Part shown: positions 44,230-52,667 of the stretch, piece after piece
Position numbering within the stretch: the first letter of the stretch is position 1
Layout of the letters: the number at the start of each line of letters is the position of its first letter
Source: an uncultured Methanoregula sp.
Lineage (GTDB): Archaea; Halobacteriota; Methanomicrobia; Methanomicrobiales; Methanospirillaceae
Direction: 5' to 3'
DNA length: 64,000 nt
Assembly (NCBI RefSeq): GCF_963677065.1
Contig: NZ_OY781872.1
Span: forward strand, 429,419-493,418
The notes under the pieces: generated by a model
What the model was told of the DNA's origin: nothing
The model's input: only the letters and a program-made list of their open reading frames with translations
Database searches by the model: none
Translations under genes and position numbers: made by a program

Positions 44230-45100
44230 AGGAATTTATTGCAGTGAGATGGATGGGGAATCGAGGGTCAGCCGGGTTATCCGGAACCCGCGAAAATGCG
44301 GCCAGGATTGTCCAACGCAGGAACAGACTGGGACTCACGGCCTTTTTTCGGATTTGTCGGATTCACTCAGCGAATACTATCGAATCCAAATCCAATTCTA
44401 CGAGTGAAGACCAATTCAATGAAAAAAATGGATTACGCAGAATTTATCAAAACAGGTACCCCGAAAAGCACAGGTCTGGAATTTTCTAAACATTTGCTCA
44501 ATTCAGATTCGCCATATTCCCGGGGAAACCAGACGATATAAAATCGATTTCCAATCAGAAACAGATCTGGTTTCACACACAATTCCCGAATAAATGTCAT
44601 CGGAAATTGAAGATTCAACATATCCAAAAATAAAAAAATCCAATTCCAATCAAATCTTACGTCTGAACATAATCTCTATTCATGATAAACGATTTCCGAA
44701 AACATACAGCCGGTATCTATCGAATCAAATGTTCCGGATTCCCCATTTACCGGATATAGCCTTAAGGATTGGATTCAATGAAAATCCAAACAGGATCGGA
44801 ATACAATAGAAATCTACCAGAACATCATCAGAGAATTTTCACTATATAAATTCGAAAAGAATCACAGACGGGATCCATTTTTTTCAATTCCGGATCTTAA
44901 CGAGGGAGATAAAAGATCCGAAATTTTGGATAACAATGATATCTCGTCATAAAATATTATGCTACTGATTGATAGCCGGCAATTCCTTATCCCGCCACCC
45001 GGTTTCCCCCATCAGGGCCGGATTTTTTCTTCATCCGCAAAAAACGAAATAAAATGCTGAAAATTCAGGCATTATATATAAATACACAATAATGCATGTA
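44230..45100. other. AT-rich non-coding tract
   Basis: A stretch clearly richer in A and T than its surroundings, with no gene that I can support. Short words such as GAATC, GATTC, CAATTC and CCAAT recur dozens of times on both strands. The longest open frames are 60-80 codons with poor starts and no recognisable domain. An archaellin promoter (ATTATATATAAAT at 45073-45085) forms its right end. It could be decayed transferred DNA, a spacer with a structural role, or part of a larger repeat region with the G-tracts to its left. Confidence 0.5.
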
Positions 45101-45144
45101 ATCAAATGAGGCTCAAAAATCACGCAAGCCCCATCAGGTACATT

Positions 45145-45711
45145 ATGAAATCCTATGACAATGCATTTACCGGTCTCGAGGCTGCAATAGTCCTAATTGC
45201 ATTTGTTGTCGTTGCGGCAGTCTTCTCGTACGTAGTGCTGGGCGCCGGGTTCTTCACGACCCAGAAGAGCCAGGAAGTGGTTCACACGGGCGTGCAGCAG
45301 GCAAGCTCAACCCTTCAGGTGTTCGGGAACGTGTACGGCATAGGCACACCGGGAAGCGCACTCACCATGGTCAATTTCACCCTTGGGCTCGCCCCGGGCG
45401 GCTCACCGATTGATTTCGACAAAGTCTCCATAACCTACAGCAATGCATCAACCCTTGAAACCCTCTCCCACGTGACCACCAGGGGGGCATCGATCGCAGG
45501 AGGACAGTGGGTCATCTCTGCAGTCCAGAACCAGATCACGGACGATAACGTGCTCGAAAAAGGCGAACAGTTCGAGATCAGCACACAGCCGACAAACCCG
45601 ATACCCAAGGACGACCATTTCTCCATTGAGATCAAACCGGCTATCGGGGCGGCATTCTCCATTGTCAGGAATGCACCGGCTTCTATCCAGGGTGTAAACG
45701 TCCTGTACTAA
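45145..45711 (+). CDS. flaB: Archaellin (archaeal flagellin) or archaellin-like filament protein
   Basis: A secreted filament subunit of 188 residues. The class III signal is short: MKSYDNAFTG, cleaved after Gly, followed by LEAAIVLIAFVVVAAVFSYVVLGAGFF, the conserved hydrophobic filament-core helix of methanogen archaellins. The rest is Ser/Thr/Val-rich beta structure (GSALTMVNFTLGLAPGG, then FEISTQPTNPIPKDDHF), typical of this group. I chose the ATG with AGGT seven bases upstream, about 60 bases past the TATA element; an ATG at 45106 would be leaderless and adds 13 residues. No fla/arl accessory genes are seen nearby, so this copy is an orphan within the window. Confidence 0.85.
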   Translation: MKSYDNAFTGLEAAIVLIAFVVVAAVFSYVVLGAGFFTTQKSQEVVHTGVQQASSTLQVFGNVYGIGTPGSALTMVNFTLGLAPGGSPIDFDKVSITYSNASTLETLSHVTTRGASIAGGQWVISAVQNQITDDNVLEKGEQFEISTQPTNPIPKDDHFSIEIKPAIGAAFSIVRNAPASIQGVNVLY

Positions 45712-46043
45712 ATACCCGCAAACCAGCAGACCCTCTCGATGCGCAAAGAGCCTGCCCCACCGGTATCATTTTTTCCGGGTAATGAGATATGAACACAGGA
45801 TCTACGGCAACCCCTCCAAGCATTTTGTAATCTCACATAAAACCGGAGTCCGGTAACCTGTCATGAAAAACGTCTGAAAAAAGCAAAGGTGAGCAATCAG
45901 GTTTTCACGGCCAAGACACCGTGCACATTACAGTAAATCCGTATTTTTTTGACCTGCCGGAGCGGGTCCGCTCCTTTAAGAGAACTCCTTCTCCGGTTTC
46001 TCACCGGGTGCAGGCGTTGCCGTGTACAGGAACGGGTCCCCGT

Positions 46044-46253
46044 TCAGTCATCGTCCTCTTCTTCATATTCCGGCCATACGTAATCGTCGCTTGCCGGGTC
46101 GGACGGGTCCTCGCCAGGAGCCCGAAGGTCTCGGTAAGGATCTTCCTCTGCATTTGCAGGATCCCAGGTATCCTCAACAGGACTCCGGGCCTTCTTCCCC
46201 TCATGCACAATGCCGGCCCGGTGTGCCCCGGCCTCTTTTCTTCCCCTTACCAT
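46044..46253 (-). CDS. Small acidic protein, unknown function
   Basis: A 69-residue protein starting VRGRKEAGAHRAGIVHEGKK (basic) and ending in an acidic tail (YVWPEYEEEDDD). It has no signal or membrane segment. The ATG has a full-strength GGAGGTGA ribosome site seven bases upstream, which is the main reason to accept it as a gene. Tyr/Trp/Asp-rich repeats in the middle (PANAEEDPYRDLRAPGED, then PSDPASDDYVW) are unusual. It may be a charged adaptor or protein-binding tail. No family is recognised. The spacer 45712-46043 has no other gene, only a hairpin GGAGCGGGTCCGCTCC at 45959-45974. Confidence 0.65.
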   Translation of the reverse strand: MVRGRKEAGAHRAGIVHEGKKARSPVEDTWDPANAEEDPYRDLRAPGEDPSDPASDDYVWPEYEEEDDD

Positions 46254-46430
46254 CTGGTTTCACCTCCGTTTGTGTTCTTGAGAAAAACTCCAAAAAATCA
46301 ATACTCCTGTCTGGTTGAAAAAGATTTTGCCAAAAACCACATCCGGACCCAGCATCCGGGACAAAAAAGCAATGCCACGCAGGAAAAAATGGAGAGATGG
46401 GGATCCAAAACCCCGGCTTTCAGGAGCAGG

Positions 46431-47216
46431 TCATACCTGGCCGGCAATACCACGGCATTCCTGGGCCGGTGCCTCTGCCGGTGGCCGGATATGCCGGCTC
46501 AGGTACCCGGCTACCGGCGCCGGGATACCGTAGCTCACCATCCGGCCCTCGCGCCGGGAGAGGACAAGATTGTCCTCTTCGAGCCGTTTCATGTGCCATG
46601 ATACGGACGGCCCCGAGATCCCGACTGCATCCGCAATATCCTGCCGGGTGGCCACCGGTCGATCGAGCAGGATTGCGAGGATCTTCCGGGTTGTTGGGTT
46701 CCGGATGTGCTTGTGGATCTGCTGCTCTTCGGGGCTGTAGGTTCCGCTGTTCTCGTAGAACCGGATCGTGGCCTGGTCCTCGCTGACAGCAATCTTGTGG
46801 GTATGCCGGAGCACACCAAGGTGGTAGCGCAGGGTTCCCATCCGGATGGACATCTCGGACGAGAGCCCCCGCATGTGGATACCCGGGTTGCTCCGGATAT
46901 ACTCGTAGATCCGGGCCCGGACATCCTGGTCGAGCACGTTTGCACCCGAGACCTGCCGGAAGCCAAGGTATGCCCAGAGTTTTATTGCAAGGAATAGCTC
47001 GGGGGGAAAGAGGACGAGCTGGGCAAGGATCACCCAGAAAGGGAGGGACCAGAACGGGACCGGTACCGGGACACGGGCTTCGGCCCCGGCCGGCACCGGG
47101 CTGTCGTAACCGGACCGCACCACGTACTCCTGGGCCGAGACAACCGGTGCTGCCAGCAGGAAAAGAAGAAGGATTGCTGCACAAAGAACAAGCACGTGTT
47201 TTCTCATAACTCTCAC
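46431..47216 (-). CDS. Membrane-anchored protein with two winged-helix DNA-binding domains
   Basis: A 261-residue transcription regulator candidate. A signal or first membrane helix (about 6-28) and a long second hydrophobic stretch (FWSLPFWVILAQLVLFPPEL, about 55-88) anchor it. Residues 95-165 form the first winged helix (RARIYEYIRSNPGIHMRGLS, then RMGTLRYHLGVL), and 170-245 the second, ArsR/MarR-like (RKILAILLDRPVATRQDIA, then ISGPSVSWHMKRLEEDNLV). DNA would be bound from the membrane, as in several methanogen one-component regulators. The start GTG overlaps the stop of the upstream secreted-protein gene (GTGA); an ATG three codons on is also possible. Confidence 0.8.
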   Translation of the reverse strand: MRVMRKHVLVLCAAILLLFLLAAPVVSAQEYVVRSGYDSPVPAGAEARVPVPVPFWSLPFWVILAQLVLFPPELFLAIKLWAYLGFRQVSGANVLDQDVRARIYEYIRSNPGIHMRGLSSEMSIRMGTLRYHLGVLRHTHKIAVSEDQATIRFYENSGTYSPEEQQIHKHIRNPTTRKILAILLDRPVATRQDIADAVGISGPSVSWHMKRLEEDNLVLSRREGRMVSYGIPAPVAGYLSRHIRPPAEAPAQECRGIAGQV

Positions 47217-47899
47217 GAGGAATAGGTGTTCAGGGTGTACGGGGTTTTTGTCTCCTGCCGGTTCTGGATTTTGAAGAACCAGTGGCCGGCGGTTACGTTC
47301 AGCCGGCTTGCCACGTCAAGGAATATCCGTCCGTCCTTCTTGCCATCCACCGTGTCGCTGTACGGGCCAAAGGTCTCGTCGGGTGCGTACACGGTCAGGT
47401 CAAGGTCTTTGTTCTTGTCTTTCCAGTCCAGATCGATCCACTCGTGCTCTTTTCCCTCGGGCACGAGATCGGTATAAAAGTTGGCAGTTGCCGGGACCGT
47501 GGCAAACGCCAGGCTGTTCACCAACATCGGTTCCTGTCCCTCCGTTGCGACCGTAACCGAATTGATGACATAACTGTCGGAGATCGCGGAGGTGCTGCTG
47601 GATTCAGAGAGGGTGAACGGTGAGGTTCCCCGGGTTACATCGGTAATGAAAACCGAGGTTGTCCCGGAGGTACTGTTCTCGAAAACCTGGTTTGCCGGTA
47701 TCGCGACTACATCCCCCATGGCATAGGCCACAGCAATGTTCTCGGGTGCTCCCGTGCCGTTAATGTTCTTGATGGTGACCCAGACATTCCCGGTCCGGAT
47801 GGCCGGCAGGGCTTCGCCCACCGAGAGGAGGGCGGCAGCCGGTGCTGCAATGAGGAGAGCTGCAAGGACGAGGATTCCCGCCAGGGTCCGGATATGCAT
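47213..47899 (-). CDS. Secreted beta-sandwich protein, partner of the membrane winged-helix regulator
   Basis: A 228-residue exported protein with a cleavable signal (LAGILVLAALLIAAPAAA, about 6-23). The middle is Ser/Thr-rich beta structure with a DNA- or sugar-free look. The C-terminal 80 residues resemble a pre-peptidase C-terminal (PPC) or similar jelly-roll domain: DLDLTVYAPDETFGPYSD, GKKDGRIFLDVAS, GHWFFKIQNRQ, YTLNTYS. It is upstream in the same operon as the membrane winged-helix protein and overlaps its start, so it may be an external sensor whose state is read by the regulator. That link is inference. Confidence 0.7.
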   Translation of the reverse strand: MHIRTLAGILVLAALLIAAPAAALLSVGEALPAIRTGNVWVTIKNINGTGAPENIAVAYAMGDVVAIPANQVFENSTSGTTSVFITDVTRGTSPFTLSESSSTSAISDSYVINSVTVATEGQEPMLVNSLAFATVPATANFYTDLVPEGKEHEWIDLDWKDKNKDLDLTVYAPDETFGPYSDTVDGKKDGRIFLDVASRLNVTAGHWFFKIQNRQETKTPYTLNTYSS

Positions 47900-48155
47900 G
47901 CTTAACTATCCGGCGGGAGCGATAAATAAGATATCTGGCACAAGTCTCTACACATCCGAGTGCGGCAGGTATCCCGAGCGGCAGGCCCGGAACACAAATG
48001 GTAGAGCGCACAGATCAGGGGCTATTTGAATGCTCCGGCACACGTGTTTTCGCGTTCCTTAATCGGTAGAGAACTGTGCGAGAACTCGTATTTATGCCCG
48101 GGCCGTTTTTTTCTGCATCCATGCGGCCGGAACCATCTCCGGCCCGGAGGAGACC

Positions 48156-49073
48156 ATGATACAACTCGAACATCTGACAAAAGAGTATAACCGCGTCCGC
48201 GCAGTTGACGACCTGAACCTGGAGATCCCGGATGGGGAGATCTTCGGGCTCCTTGGCCCCAACGGGGCGGGTAAAAGCACTACGATCCTGATGCTCGTAG
48301 GCCTCATCGGCCCTTCAGCCGGCCGTTGCCTGGTGAACGGGCTTGATGTTGCCCGCGCCCCGATCAAAGTCAAGCAGCAGATCGGGTACATGCCCGAAGA
48401 TGTAGGGTTCTATGCAACGCTCAGCGCGGACGAGAACCTTGCCTACTTTGGCAGGCTGTACGGGATGGATCCCCGCACCATTGCACGGAAGACGGGTGAA
48501 CTCCTCACGCTTGTCGGCCTCGATGGGGTGAAAAAGGACGTTGGCGGGTACTCGAAAGGCATGCGCCAGCGCCTCGGGCTTGCAAAAGCTCTCCTCAACG
48601 ACCCCGCGGTCATCATTCTCGATGAGCCTACCGCAAACCTCGACCCGCAGGGCGTTGCTGACTACCGGAAGATCATAACGGACATAGCCCGCGAGGGAAA
48701 GACCGTGGTGGTTTCTTCCCATATCCTCGAGGAAGTCAGCCGGGTCAGCACCTCTGTAGGGATTCTCTCGGCCGGAAAACTGGTTGCGAAGGGATCCTGG
48801 CAGGATCTGGCCCGCGAGCTCTCGACCCGGGCCGGAAGCCATATCACTATCCGCGTGGAGACGCCGGATGAAATGCCGGTATTCGACCACCCGGACTTGG
48901 TCAGCATCGACAGGAACCGGGACGGGCATGGTGCGGTTATTGTTGCCCGGACAGATCTCAGGGACACAATAGCCCTGCATATGGCACAACATGGCGTACG
49001 GATCCGGGAGATCTCCCGCGAAGGGATCTCACTTGAAGAAACATTCCTTTCCTACTACCAGGTAGCGGGGTAA
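48156..49073 (+). CDS. ABC transporter ATP-binding protein
   Basis: A 305-residue ABC-2-type exporter ATPase. Walker A is GPNGAGKST (about 36-44), the signature is YSKGMRQRLGLAKAL, and Walker B is VIILDEPTANLDPQG with the H-loop in VVSSHILEEVSR. The C-terminal 80 residues (DDGHITIRVETPDEMPVF-like domain) are the usual extension of this subfamily. A strong GGAGG lies six bases before the ATG. First gene of a three-gene operon: two bases separate it from the permease. Confidence 0.93.
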   Translation: MIQLEHLTKEYNRVRAVDDLNLEIPDGEIFGLLGPNGAGKSTTILMLVGLIGPSAGRCLVNGLDVARAPIKVKQQIGYMPEDVGFYATLSADENLAYFGRLYGMDPRTIARKTGELLTLVGLDGVKKDVGGYSKGMRQRLGLAKALLNDPAVIILDEPTANLDPQGVADYRKIITDIAREGKTVVVSSHILEEVSRVSTSVGILSAGKLVAKGSWQDLARELSTRAGSHITIRVETPDEMPVFDHPDLVSIDRNRDGHGAVIVARTDLRDTIALHMAQHGVRIREISREGISLEETFLSYYQVAG

Positions 49074-49075
49074 AT

Positions 49076-50173
49076 ATGGCAGGAACACGGCTTTTAACCA
49101 TTGCAAAAAAAGAGTTCTTCGACCATGTCCGGAGCCGCAAGTTTCTCCTCATATTCGGGATCCTCCTCGTGGTCGCCATCGTGGGCATGATCGGGGGAAT
49201 CGCCGAGTACAACAAGAGCCTCGACCAGTACAACAAGCACCAGTCAACCGCGATGTCACCGCTTTCCAGTTACATGCCGGTCAAGCCGTCCATTCTCTCG
49301 GTCTTCTCCTCGGTTGCAACGTACCTGGTCTTCGTGGGCGGCGTGCTCGGGATAGCCATGGGATTCGATCTCGTATCGCGGGAGAAGGAGAGCAAATCCT
49401 TGAAGATCCTCCTCTCCCACCCGGTGTACCGCGACGAGGTGATCAATGGCAAGGCGGTCGGGGGAATTGCTGCACTTGCCGGTGCGCTCGGTGTTGTCCT
49501 CATCATCGCCCTTGCAACCCTGCTTGTTTACGGGATCATCCCGGATGGGAACGAGCTGGTCCTCACCTGTGTTTTTGCCACGGTCTCGTTCCTCCTCATC
49601 TTCTCGTACTTCGCTATCGCGCTCTTCATGTCGACAGTAATGGAAGAGAGCGGCCAGGCCCTCATCTACACAATCATCATCTTCATTGTTCTCTCAGTGC
49701 TCGTGCCCACGCTCGCGAACAACACCGTGACCGAGATCGTTATTGGCAGCCAGCCGGAGTTCCCGCAGGAGCTTCTCGATCAGGTGCAGACGGTACAGAG
49801 TTCCAACGATAGCAAAACGGCAACATTCTCAGCAAAGTCCTCCATGGATACCAGCGATGCCTGGCAACGGTTCAACGAGCGGATGGACACTTACTGGGAG
49901 AAACGGCAGGCCATGCACGATACGCTCGCCCTCTTCTCCCCGACCATGAATTATGAGTCCGTCACATCGTCAGTAACGAACCAGGTATCCGCGAACCTCA
50001 TGAGTGTGGGATCGGTCAGTGTTGTTTCCTCGTTCAGCGTATCCAAAGCACCGGATGCCGACATCGGCGGCCTGTTAGGCAAAATCATTCCCAACATTAT
50101 CGCGCTCCTCCTCTTCCCGGCCGTCTTTTTCGGCCTCGCCTACGTGCAGTTTATGCGGCTGGATGTGCGATGA
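49076..50173 (+). CDS. ABC-2 type transporter permease
   Basis: A 365-residue permease with a first helix after the basic KKEFFDHVRSRK, five more in the middle and C-terminal parts (for example LVFVGGVLGIAMGFDL, AALAGALGVVLIIALAT, IIFIVLSVLVPTLA, IPNIIALLLFPAVFFGLAY), and a large external loop at about 215-335 rich in Gln/Ser/Asp. RYxDEVINGK-type coupling region YRDEVINGKAVGG fits the NosY/Yhgf-like subfamily. It works with the ATPase upstream; the final gene of the operon overlaps its stop (ATGA). The substrate is not known. Confidence 0.9.
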   Translation: MAGTRLLTIAKKEFFDHVRSRKFLLIFGILLVVAIVGMIGGIAEYNKSLDQYNKHQSTAMSPLSSYMPVKPSILSVFSSVATYLVFVGGVLGIAMGFDLVSREKESKSLKILLSHPVYRDEVINGKAVGGIAALAGALGVVLIIALATLLVYGIIPDGNELVLTCVFATVSFLLIFSYFAIALFMSTVMEESGQALIYTIIIFIVLSVLVPTLANNTVTEIVIGSQPEFPQELLDQVQTVQSSNDSKTATFSAKSSMDTSDAWQRFNERMDTYWEKRQAMHDTLALFSPTMNYESVTSSVTNQVSANLMSVGSVSVVSSFSVSKAPDADIGGLLGKIIPNIIALLLFPAVFFGLAYVQFMRLDVR

Positions 50174-51645
50174 CCCGGATACCGGCACTGCGGCGGAGGG
50201 GAAAAAGCCCCCTCCTTTTCCTCGGCCTTATGCTTATTGCAGCGCTCTTCATCCTGCTGCCCCAGCCGGGCTCAGCCGAGCTCTCGACATCGCAGGACAC
50301 CTACATAGGGATCACCTGCGATGTGCCCGGGCAGATCATCGAAGCCGGCGAAGTGGCGAAATTCAATCTGAAAGTCACCAATACCGGCCAGGAGAATAAC
50401 AAGAGGATGTGGACCGAGTCGTTCGATTCTGAAAAATACGAATGGGAGATACGGTTCCTGGATGGCGAGACAGAGATCAACAAGCTCTCCCTGCCACCCG
50501 GAGGAACCAAGACCATAACCCTTGCTGTCGATACCAGCTCCGACACCCCGGTGGGGGAGTATGCCGTGCGGGTCCATATCGGAGACGGCTGGTACTGGGC
50601 GTACGTGACCATCGACAAGACCCACAAGGGCGAGATGGGAACCCTCAAACTGAGTACCGTGGACAAGGATGGTGAGAAGATCAAGGGGGCAAAAGTCCTG
50701 CTCATCAGGAACGAGGATCACAAGAGGATCGACCAGGTGATGAGCACAGCGGACGGGAAAGTCTCGGCCGATGTCGCACCCGGGAAATACACCCTTAAGA
50801 TCACCAGGGACGGCTACACGGAAGTGGAGAAGAAAGATGTCCGGATCAAGGGGGGCATCACTACCGACGCAGGAACCGTGATGCTTGAAAAAGCCCTCTT
50901 TGCTGCCGAAATAACACTCGTCTCTCCTGTCATCACCACGACATCCGATAAGAAGCCCCGCTATGATCTGACGATCCGCAACCTGGGCAAGAGCGACGAC
51001 ACGTTCCGGCTCGGCACCGAGGCGCTTCCGCAGGGATGGTACGTGCGGTATGAGGCGAAGAGCGTACCGGGAACCGACATCGCGGAGATCTTCATCAAAA
51101 GCGGGGAGGAAAAGGCGCTTGTTATCGAAGCGATCCCCCCCTACGATGTTGCAGTAGGCGAGTACCGGCTCCCGCTTCTCATCGATTCCTCAGCTTCATC
51201 CTATCCCGAGAACCTGACAGCCAAGATCAAGGGGAACTACGAGCTCAAAGTATATGCCGACCAGTACCAGTATCCCATGAACAAGGGCGGCTCCCTCGAC
51301 TTCGCCATCCGGCTGACCAATGCCGGCAATGCCGGGACTCTGACGAATGTCAGGGCTGTGGTCTCAGCACCGGAGGGATGGAATGCCCAGGTCGAGCCCG
51401 AGACGATAGCGGGCATCAATCCGGGAGAGTCCGCAACCGTGAAACTTCGGATCATCCCTCCGGGGAACATCGTGGCAAGCGAGTACAAGATCTCTGTGAA
51501 AGTGAAGTCCGACCAGACCGAGAAGAGCGATGATTTCCGGATCACCGTGCGCGAACAGTCACTTGTCGCAGTCTTCGGGATTGCGCTCCTGGCGCTCGTT
51601 ATCGGAGGGGTTTATTATATGATCAGGAAATACAGCAGGAGATGA
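50170..51645 (+). CDS. Exported NEW3-domain protein of the ABC operon
   Basis: A 491-residue surface protein. Signal peptide (about 13-37, LLFLGLMLIAALFILL) and a C-terminal membrane helix (LVAVFGIALLALVIGGVYYMI) followed by RKYSRR. Between them: a first beta domain with NTGQENN motifs, a carboxypeptidase-regulatory/PEGA-like repeat (GKVSADVAPGKYTLKITRDG), and two alpha-galactosidase-associated NEW3 domains (LTIRNLGKSDDTFRLGTE, and FAIRLTNAGNAGTLTNVRAV). In bacteria and archaea such proteins often pair with ABC-2 exporters as surface receptors. Overlap with the permease gene supports one operon. Confidence 0.88.
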   Translation: MTRIPALRRRGKSPLLFLGLMLIAALFILLPQPGSAELSTSQDTYIGITCDVPGQIIEAGEVAKFNLKVTNTGQENNKRMWTESFDSEKYEWEIRFLDGETEINKLSLPPGGTKTITLAVDTSSDTPVGEYAVRVHIGDGWYWAYVTIDKTHKGEMGTLKLSTVDKDGEKIKGAKVLLIRNEDHKRIDQVMSTADGKVSADVAPGKYTLKITRDGYTEVEKKDVRIKGGITTDAGTVMLEKALFAAEITLVSPVITTTSDKKPRYDLTIRNLGKSDDTFRLGTEALPQGWYVRYEAKSVPGTDIAEIFIKSGEEKALVIEAIPPYDVAVGEYRLPLLIDSSASSYPENLTAKIKGNYELKVYADQYQYPMNKGGSLDFAIRLTNAGNAGTLTNVRAVVSAPEGWNAQVEPETIAGINPGESATVKLRIIPPGNIVASEYKISVKVKSDQTEKSDDFRITVREQSLVAVFGIALLALVIGGVYYMIRKYSRR

Positions 51646-51674
51646 CCGGGGCATCCCGTTTTCAAGAAAAAGGA

Positions 51675-52562
51675 TTATTTTCTGCCGGCTGAAACCAGCA
51701 CCGCACCGAGGCAGAGCGCACCGATTGCGAGGACCGGCAGACCTGCAGACTTCTGGGTCTGGGCCGGGGTTGCCGGAGCAGTTGCTGCCGGGGGTGTCGT
51801 GGACAGGGGTTCGGGTGAACTCTGGACTGCTCCCGGAAGCTTGCCGGCTGTCATGCCAATCGGTGGAACTACGTTCACAATGTAATCGGAGACCGGCTGG
51901 GCACCCCCGATAATGTCGACCTGCTGCTGCCGGCAGGAAGAGCCGGCTGCCTGGCCTTTTACAAAGGTGACGGAGACGCTCGACCCGTCATTCCGGCCAT
52001 TGAAGGAGAGATTCTCCCCGGGAAGGAGTGTCTTGTTCGCGACAACCAGATCGTCACTCCTGATGACAACGAGCGACGAGGCCGCCGGACAGGTGCTGCC
52101 GGTGCACGTTGTACAGTCCGGGTTTGTTTTGAGGATGAGAGAGTAGTTCCCCGCAAGCGGCGTCGGGATCGTTGCTGCATCCCCGACAATGTCCGTTACG
52201 TACTCCTCGTTTGGCCGGGAACCGAACAGTTTTGCAAGGGTGATCCAGGTCTCCCCGGCACCGCCGAAACTTGTGGCTACAATGGGATCACCGGTTTTGA
52301 AGATCGAGAAGGCAGCCGGGTCCGGTACCGTCCCGGTCAGGGCCGACGTGCTCATGGGAGTATAGCTGCAGACCGGCGCTCCGCTCGTCGGGTAAGAACA
52401 GCCATACTGCTGGGGATTTTCAATCGTGAGGGTGTTCTTGGGGGCGTTCACCGTGGCAACCGCACCCTTGAGGGTGACTTCCTGGATCACGGCCGAGGCC
52501 GGCAGGGCGATGCAGCAGGCACATGCGAGCAGCACCAGGCAGAAGAACTGGTATTTTTTCAT
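51675..52562 (-). CDS. Secreted, C-terminally membrane-anchored protein, unknown function
   Basis: A 295-residue protein with a cleavable signal (CLVLLACACCIALPASA) and a C-terminal anchor: Thr/Pro/Ala-rich linker, then AGLPVLAIGALCLGAVLVSAGRK. The mature part has several cysteine pairs (GCSYPTSGAPVCSY, CTTCTGSTCP, SSCRQQ) that could form disulfides, and beta-rich blocks such as FSIFKTGDPIVATSFG and SYTFVKGQ-like strands. Similar tail-anchored proteins are common on Methanomicrobiales surfaces, but I recognise no domain. The ATG has GGAG six bases upstream; it is convergent with the ABC operon. Confidence 0.7.
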   Translation of the reverse strand: MKKYQFFCLVLLACACCIALPASAVIQEVTLKGAVATVNAPKNTLTIENPQQYGCSYPTSGAPVCSYTPMSTSALTGTVPDPAAFSIFKTGDPIVATSFGGAGETWITLAKLFGSRPNEEYVTDIVGDAATIPTPLAGNYSLILKTNPDCTTCTGSTCPAASSLVVIRSDDLVVANKTLLPGENLSFNGRNDGSSVSVTFVKGQAAGSSCRQQQVDIIGGAQPVSDYIVNVVPPIGMTAGKLPGAVQSSPEPLSTTPPAATAPATPAQTQKSAGLPVLAIGALCLGAVLVSAGRK

Positions 52563-52667
52563 AAGAGACTCCATTGTTTTTATCCAATCGTCCATCGGCG
52601 GGAAAGAATAAAAATATCACGCACCCGCACCGGCCTCTTTTTTATGGGAGCGCACCAACAGGCTACT

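Noticed and set aside
44419-44541. A 40-codon frame starting ATGAAAAAAATGG in the AT-rich tract
   Set aside because: The peptide looks plausible but there is no clear ribosome site or promoter, and the surrounding tract is repetitive; not enough to call a gene.
44594-44809. A 71-codon frame in the AT-rich tract
   Set aside because: Composition follows the repeated GAATC/CAATTC words rather than coding usage, with no domain seen.
45921-46601. A 226-codon open frame across the spacer and the winged-helix gene
   Set aside because: It runs antisense to the small acidic protein and the end of the regulator gene, has no ribosome site, and is His/Pro/Arg-rich like other shadow frames.
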